Below are positions 59,347-64,000 of a stretch of DNA of 64,000 bases, piece after piece; position 1 is the stretch's first letter, and each line of letters opens with the position of its first letter. The notes beneath the pieces were generated by a model. That model had not been told where the DNA came from. It saw only the letters and a list, made by a program, of their open reading frames with translations, and made no database searches. A program made the translations under genes and the position numbers. Source of the stretch: Dromaius novaehollandiae (taxonomy: Eukaryota; Chordata; Aves; Casuariiformes; Dromaiidae); contig NC_088105.1 of assembly GCF_036370855.1 (NCBI RefSeq), forward strand, positions 12,467,619-12,531,618. Direction: 5' to 3'.

Positions 59347-61548
59347 TTTTTTTTATTTGGACCTACTTTACTCCTGATACTGCCCCTTGCCAACCGCTGA
59401 GCGCTCCAGTGCTAGCCAAGTCTGCCTTGGTCAGCCTGGAAAAGAGGGGCTGTATTTCCCCGATGCCCACCTTACTCTCGGAGCATGGAACAGGCTGAAA
59501 TCTTGGTCCACAGGTGTGTTTCCCAGCCGGTGTTGCTGAGCAGGGACCACACTACAGCTTAAAATGAATCAGATGTTCTCTGAATGCTGTAAAAGTTTTA
59601 ATGCCGCTGCAGTGAATTAGAAAGTTTTAAAAGTATTCTAAAGTAAGCAAAAAATAAACACAGGGGATAAATCCTCCCTGGTTTATTGGCAGAGCTGTCA
59701 TCTGGGCTTTCTGGCTCTTTCAGTGATGTGTTTAGCAGATCCCATTTGTCTCTGTGCCTCAGTTTCCCCACCTATTGCGTGTATTTGGTAAGGTGTTTCG
59801 CCATCCACGCAGGAAAAGGCTGTGCTGGAGCTAAGCAGTGCTACAGAGGTAGGAGCTTTTTTTCGGTGAGAAATGAGAGCTGGTTCAGTGGAAAAAGCTA
59901 ACACAGGGCTTGGTTATTCTCCATGTTACTGAGGGAGGGAAGGTAGGAGCCGTTTGAAGAAATTGCGGAATGTCTCAGAGTACTGAAAATGTTCCTCCAA
60001 CCTGGAAGAAAGTCAGCTAGCCTGTCACTGATTTCTGCCCCAAATTGAAGCAAAAAGCCAGAGTATTGGGAGCGATTTGTATAATGCAAAATTGCAGGAA
60101 AACTTTGACACAGAAATGACAAAAGATTTTATGCGGGCACTTCACATTGGAAGAAATGTGTTACCATTAATTCATTTGAAAGAGGTTCAAGGGAAAATGT
60201 TTCTTCTATTAAAAAGAAAAAACAACAGCCCTGGGAGTAGCTACGATTGTAATATTTTCTGAGAGAACTGTCAGCGTATTAAGGGACTGATTTTTTCAGT
60301 GGTGCTGAGAACCTGTCACTCTCATTGAATTCAATTCAAATTGTAGCTCTGAAAACCATATCCTAAAAGTGGCTACAATTTACAGCAGGCTTCCCAGGCT
60401 CTGCCGCTTAGCCAGAAGGACTTTGCAAGCTGAGTTCCTCTTCCATGCAAAAACACCTGATAACATTAACAAACATTTGCTTTCGTAGCAGGGTTTTCAC
60501 TGACTCCTGCTAAAGCTGGGGTGAAAATGCAGGTCCCCGCTGCTGAGCAGGGACCCCCCGACCTTCCCGCCAGAGGCAATCCTCTCCCACTGCACACATG
60601 CCCTTCGGCGGCAGCAGAAACCTGTCGGTGGCATGTCGGTTCCCAGAGCTCATGGTTCTGAGTGGAATTAATTCTCCAAATCTAGAAGTGGAAAACTATT
60701 AGTCTTTTTTTTTTTTTAAGTTGACATTTTTGACCCCTGCTTTTGTTGTTTTGTTTGTTTGAGGGTTACTGTGATGGCTCATAAAATGCTGCAGAGAAAG
60801 TGTGAGCGACCAAAGAAAAATTACTATGGTTGGACTTGTGTTGTGAGGAATGAATAAACCCACTTCAATGTAGTACGCATGTGAGCCCCCATATTGGAAT
60901 TATTACCCTCCTTTAATACCTCTTCTGTATAAAAGAGGCAGCAGTTTGCAGGCTGCAGTTCTCCCCCAGGCAGGCAGGTTAGGTCAGACTGTCAGGGCTG
61001 GTTCACGGTTAAAGCTGGGGCCCAGGCGTTCTGGAGCTCCCTGCGACTTGTTCCGCCTCAGCAGGCGCATCGCGACCTCTCGGTGCTGCTGCTTATTCCT
61101 GGGGCAGCAGGGATTTGGGTCAGCCAGGAAAAGGAGAGTTTCTTTCCTCTCTTCAGACTGGTTTAGGCAGAGCATCTGTTCTGGCTTCAACCCGCTCTTC
61201 TCGGGCAGCGAGCGAGAGCAGAGGAAGGGTTTCTCATTCAGCGTCTCATTTGGTGATGGATCTCGTTGCCGCAGGATGCTGCAGAGGTCAGAAATAGAAA
61301 TGGTTTCAAAAGGGACAAGACAAATTCAGGGAGGACAGTGGCCTGGAGATGGCTTTTCACTGCTGCCGTGTGGAGGCAACCTCCAGCTCAGGGAGCCACG
61401 AGTCTGGAAGGATGAACTGGGGCAGAGATTGCTCCGTTCCTGCCCTGGTTATACCTGCTCCCTCTGTATCCGTCACTGCTGGTGGTCAGAGACAGGGTCC
61501 TGAGCTGAAGGACCTTTGGTCTGCTCCTGCATGGCTGTTCTTTATGCT

Positions 61549-61570
61549 GCTAATTACCTCTTGCTAATTA
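61549..61570 (+). promoter_or_regulatory. Paired TAATTA homeodomain sites in PRRX1 intron 1
   Basis: Two identical GCTAATTA words at 61,549-61,556 and 61,563-61,570, 14 bases apart start to start. TAATTA is the core bound by paired-type homeodomains, including PRRX1. A CTTGCT...AGCAAG inverted repeat (61,560-61,577) surrounds the second. Occupancy is a hypothesis. Confidence 0.35.
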
Positions 61571-63039
61571 GAGCAAGCGAGGTTGCTGCAGGAATAACAG
61601 GGCCTTTGTAAATGTTGGGTTGTTTCTCCTGTTTTGGTGAGATCCTGAGGCTGCCTGCAGTGGTGCGACACCCGTCCACCCCCCAGAAAAAACCCAAACG
61701 TTTGGCTTCCCCAAAAGAACTGGGGAAGCCTGGTGGGCTGCTCTGACATAGCGGGAGCCGTTCGGGGACTGCCGAGGCGCGCGGACAGCGAGCGCGAGAG
61801 GAAGACTTTAAAGGTTTCTTCGGTGTTCGGGACTGCGGGTGTTTCCTTTGCAAACGTTTGCTTTATCTTGAAGCACTAAGTGGCTCTTTTGTTAGTAAAA
61901 CACAGCTGCTGTCCCCAGAAGATGCAGACGCTGTAGACCTGGGATGGGCAAAGAATAGAAAGGGGAGGAAAAAAGCACTTTGGGAGTGTAGCTTGATTAA
62001 ATCTAGCAGCATCTCATGTTTTAGTCCTTCCTTGTCCGCATAGCTGATGCGCAAGCGGAGAGTCTGCAGGCAGGACTTGGCTGTTTACGTCCACGGGTCG
62101 CACACCGGGTGAGCAAGGCAAACCGGCCGGTGCCTTCAGCCCCCGCCGGCAGCCGTGAGCATCCTCACAAGCTGCTGCCAGGACAGGCGTTTCGGAACCA
62201 GGTCCTTCCCCTCTAGCAACTGATGTGGAAAAACGGGATCAGAGCAATATATTTTTAAGGCACTCGTTTGAGCTATCTGGTTGATAAACACAACAGCTTT
62301 CTTTTTCTTGCATGAGTAGTCTTTACTCATCCCAGTACTACAGCATATTCCTAGAGAATACTTGCAGCAGTGGTGTTTTTTCGCGAGAACAAATGTTGAA
62401 TAACAGGGACCAGATAACTAATAAGGAAAAGAAGTTGAAATTTCTTTCCGTTTATGTTGCTTAGGTGTATATTTTAATTTCACTCTTAGGTTAGCTGGTA
62501 CGTGATTATTCTATCGAGTATCTTACTTATGCTGTTTCTTTATTTTTTTTTCCCTCTTACATCCCTGAATCCTACAACTTGAAGTGAAAAACATCTGTGT
62601 TTTTCCCATAACTTTCTGGATCTTCTGGATACAGACAGAAGATGGGAATGTGACTTGGCCACAAACCTGGAGTCTCGAGATAGCAAAAAGCAAAAAAAAA
62701 AGGGCAACTTCCTATTATTAAAAAAGAAAAAAAGTGTCATGTGAATTTGAAGAAGGGAGCTGACTCAATTTCTGAGCGCTAGCCATGCCGCTCTCCTTTT
62801 GATGGGCGAAACTAGACTTCTATTTGTTTGCGAGTTTCACTTTTTTGATCACAATCAGTTTTGCTTCCTGGTTCTCATGGTCTCATAATTTGCTGATGGT
62901 ATTTGTGTTTTCAGTCTATCCGCACAAAGCTTCCAACTTTTTAATTTGAAAAAGATTTTGCTGAAGATTTTTGCTTTTTTTTTTTTTTTTTGCCTCCCTT
63001 AATATAATGAAAACATTTCCATGAAAATTAGATTTTGAA

Positions 63040-63340
63040 ATCTCTCATAAAGCTTAAAGGTTTGGTCTAAATTGCTAGAACGCTTTTAATGAACATCAGC
63101 TTTCTGTCATCTGCACCAAGTTTCCACTACTAGGCAGTCTATTTTCCATCTTTTTGATGATGTATAAAACAGTGATCGCATGGGAAAATATTATCTCAGG
63201 GCTAATTTGTGCAATCCTTACTCACAAGAGTCATTGCATGCAATTCAATGGGCTGCTTATGCGTATGCCAATTGATGAGTATTAGCATTTAAAGACTTGA
63301 CCAGCAGCCTTGAGTCATGCAAATACTTTTTTTCAAGGCA
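63040..63340. promoter_or_regulatory. Candidate intronic enhancer with octamer motif
   Basis: Unique AT-rich block in PRRX1 intron 1 with a perfect octamer ATGCAAAT (63,317-63,324), a nearby TTGCATGCAATT (63,234-63,245), and several TAAT/ATTA words. It has no ORF and no repeat. The combination resembles POU/homeodomain enhancers; no conservation data were available. Confidence 0.3.
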
Positions 63341-64000
63341 GTGGAATATTTCTGTTACAGGCGTGAAACAGTTTTGCTGTCTGCATTCAGGGGCATGATT
63401 CCTTTGCCTTTCAGTAGAGGTGCAACATGCATCCAAATATATGATGCCTGGAAAGAAAAAGCAAGAGCAGAGACAGAATATAACCAGGAGGGGCTAAAAG
63501 GAGGAGCTGAACTTTAAATTTGAATTCATTGACAAGACAGATGCAGCATTAGAGTCATAATTACTTTGAGGATTCCCCCCCCCCCCTTTCCCACCCCCAA
63601 CAGCAACTTTGAGTTTGCTCCCATAGTTCTTGGCATCGCGAGAATGGCTTGATGGGATTATAGGTGTTTATTCCTGGTTGCAAGTTGTTTATGATATATT
63701 TAATCGTTTTTGAAACCCATATTAAGTAGCCCTGAGGGAGCAGTGCTCCTGCTGGGCCTCTGTTGCATAATGAAGTACATCACGAGTATTTACCAAGTGT
63801 CACAATATTCCAGACTTGAGCCTCTGTTTCTGGGGAGGATGAATCACTGCGTTTCTGCTTCCCCACCCTACTTGCCTTTCCTAAAGGAGGCTTGGATTTG
63901 GGGGTGGATTATGGAGATGCAATGTGAGGATCCGTGCAGCCTGGCTGGAAGAGCTGCCGTTGCCAGTGAAAACCATGACAACTGCAGGAGAAGAAGGTGA

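Larger units (their letters stand above)
57740..64000 (+). other. PRRX1: PRRX1 intron 1 (5' part)
   Basis: Starts at the GTAAGT donor and continues past the right edge. No exon with a homeodomain frame appears in the remaining 6.3 kb, so the intron is at least this long. The first 1.4 kb is CpG island. The rest is AT-rich with an (AT)n repeat, T-runs (about 62,973-62,991), a 12-base C run at 63,575-63,586 and candidate regulatory blocks. Confidence 0.85.

Noticed and set aside
56672-59400. Frames of 638, 907, 472 and 450 codons around PRRX1 exon 1
   Set aside because: GC-rich DNA has few stop codons. Only residues 1-80 of PRRX1 within the 907-codon frame match a known protein, and the rest is promoter or intron. 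The others are low-complexity shadows.
1-64000. Endogenous retrovirus or viral insertions, CRISPR, prokaryotic systems
   Set aside because: No reverse-transcriptase, gag or integrase frames, LTR pairs, spacer arrays or operons are visible. The only mobile-element traces are CR1 fragments.

Overview
The window is vertebrate nuclear DNA, most likely from a bird; another sauropsid is not excluded. The evidence is split genes with GT-AG introns, CpG-island promoters, very few interspersed repeats (three worn CR1-type LINE fragments and no SINEs, L1 or intact transposons that I can see), and two protein-coding genes in a known amniote order. There are no prokaryotic operons, CRISPR arrays, rRNA genes or recognisable tRNA genes. 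The species cannot be fixed by eye.

The layout is simple. Positions 1 to about 20,800 are gene-poor. They hold several CpG-rich patches, the largest at about 9.3-10.3 kb, and AT-rich stretches that look like candidate regulatory elements. GORAB (golgin, RAB6-interacting) lies at about 20.9-30.4 kb on the plus strand. It is complete in five coding exons, with a CpG-island promoter that carries an RFX-type X-box, and it predicts a 377-residue protein. A gene-poor interval of about 27 kb follows (30.4-57.3 kb). At 57,499-57,739 lies the first coding exon of PRRX1, a paired-related homeobox gene, inside a large CpG island. Its intron 1 fills the rest of the window. The homeodomain exons are beyond the right edge.

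The GORAB-PRRX1 neighbourhood matches human 1q24.2. The two genes do not form a pathway. GORAB is a Golgi and centriole trafficking factor that is broadly expressed. PRRX1 is a mesenchymal transcription factor of limb and face, and the surrounding DNA probably carries its enhancers. I did not find a new enzymatic or defence system. The points most worth checking are a long near-perfect hairpin in PRRX1 intron 1, the X-box and overlapping uORF of GORAB, a twin splice-site arrangement at GORAB exons 2/3, an inverted TCF/LEF-like pair upstream of PRRX1, and the orphan CpG island at 9.3-10.3 kb.
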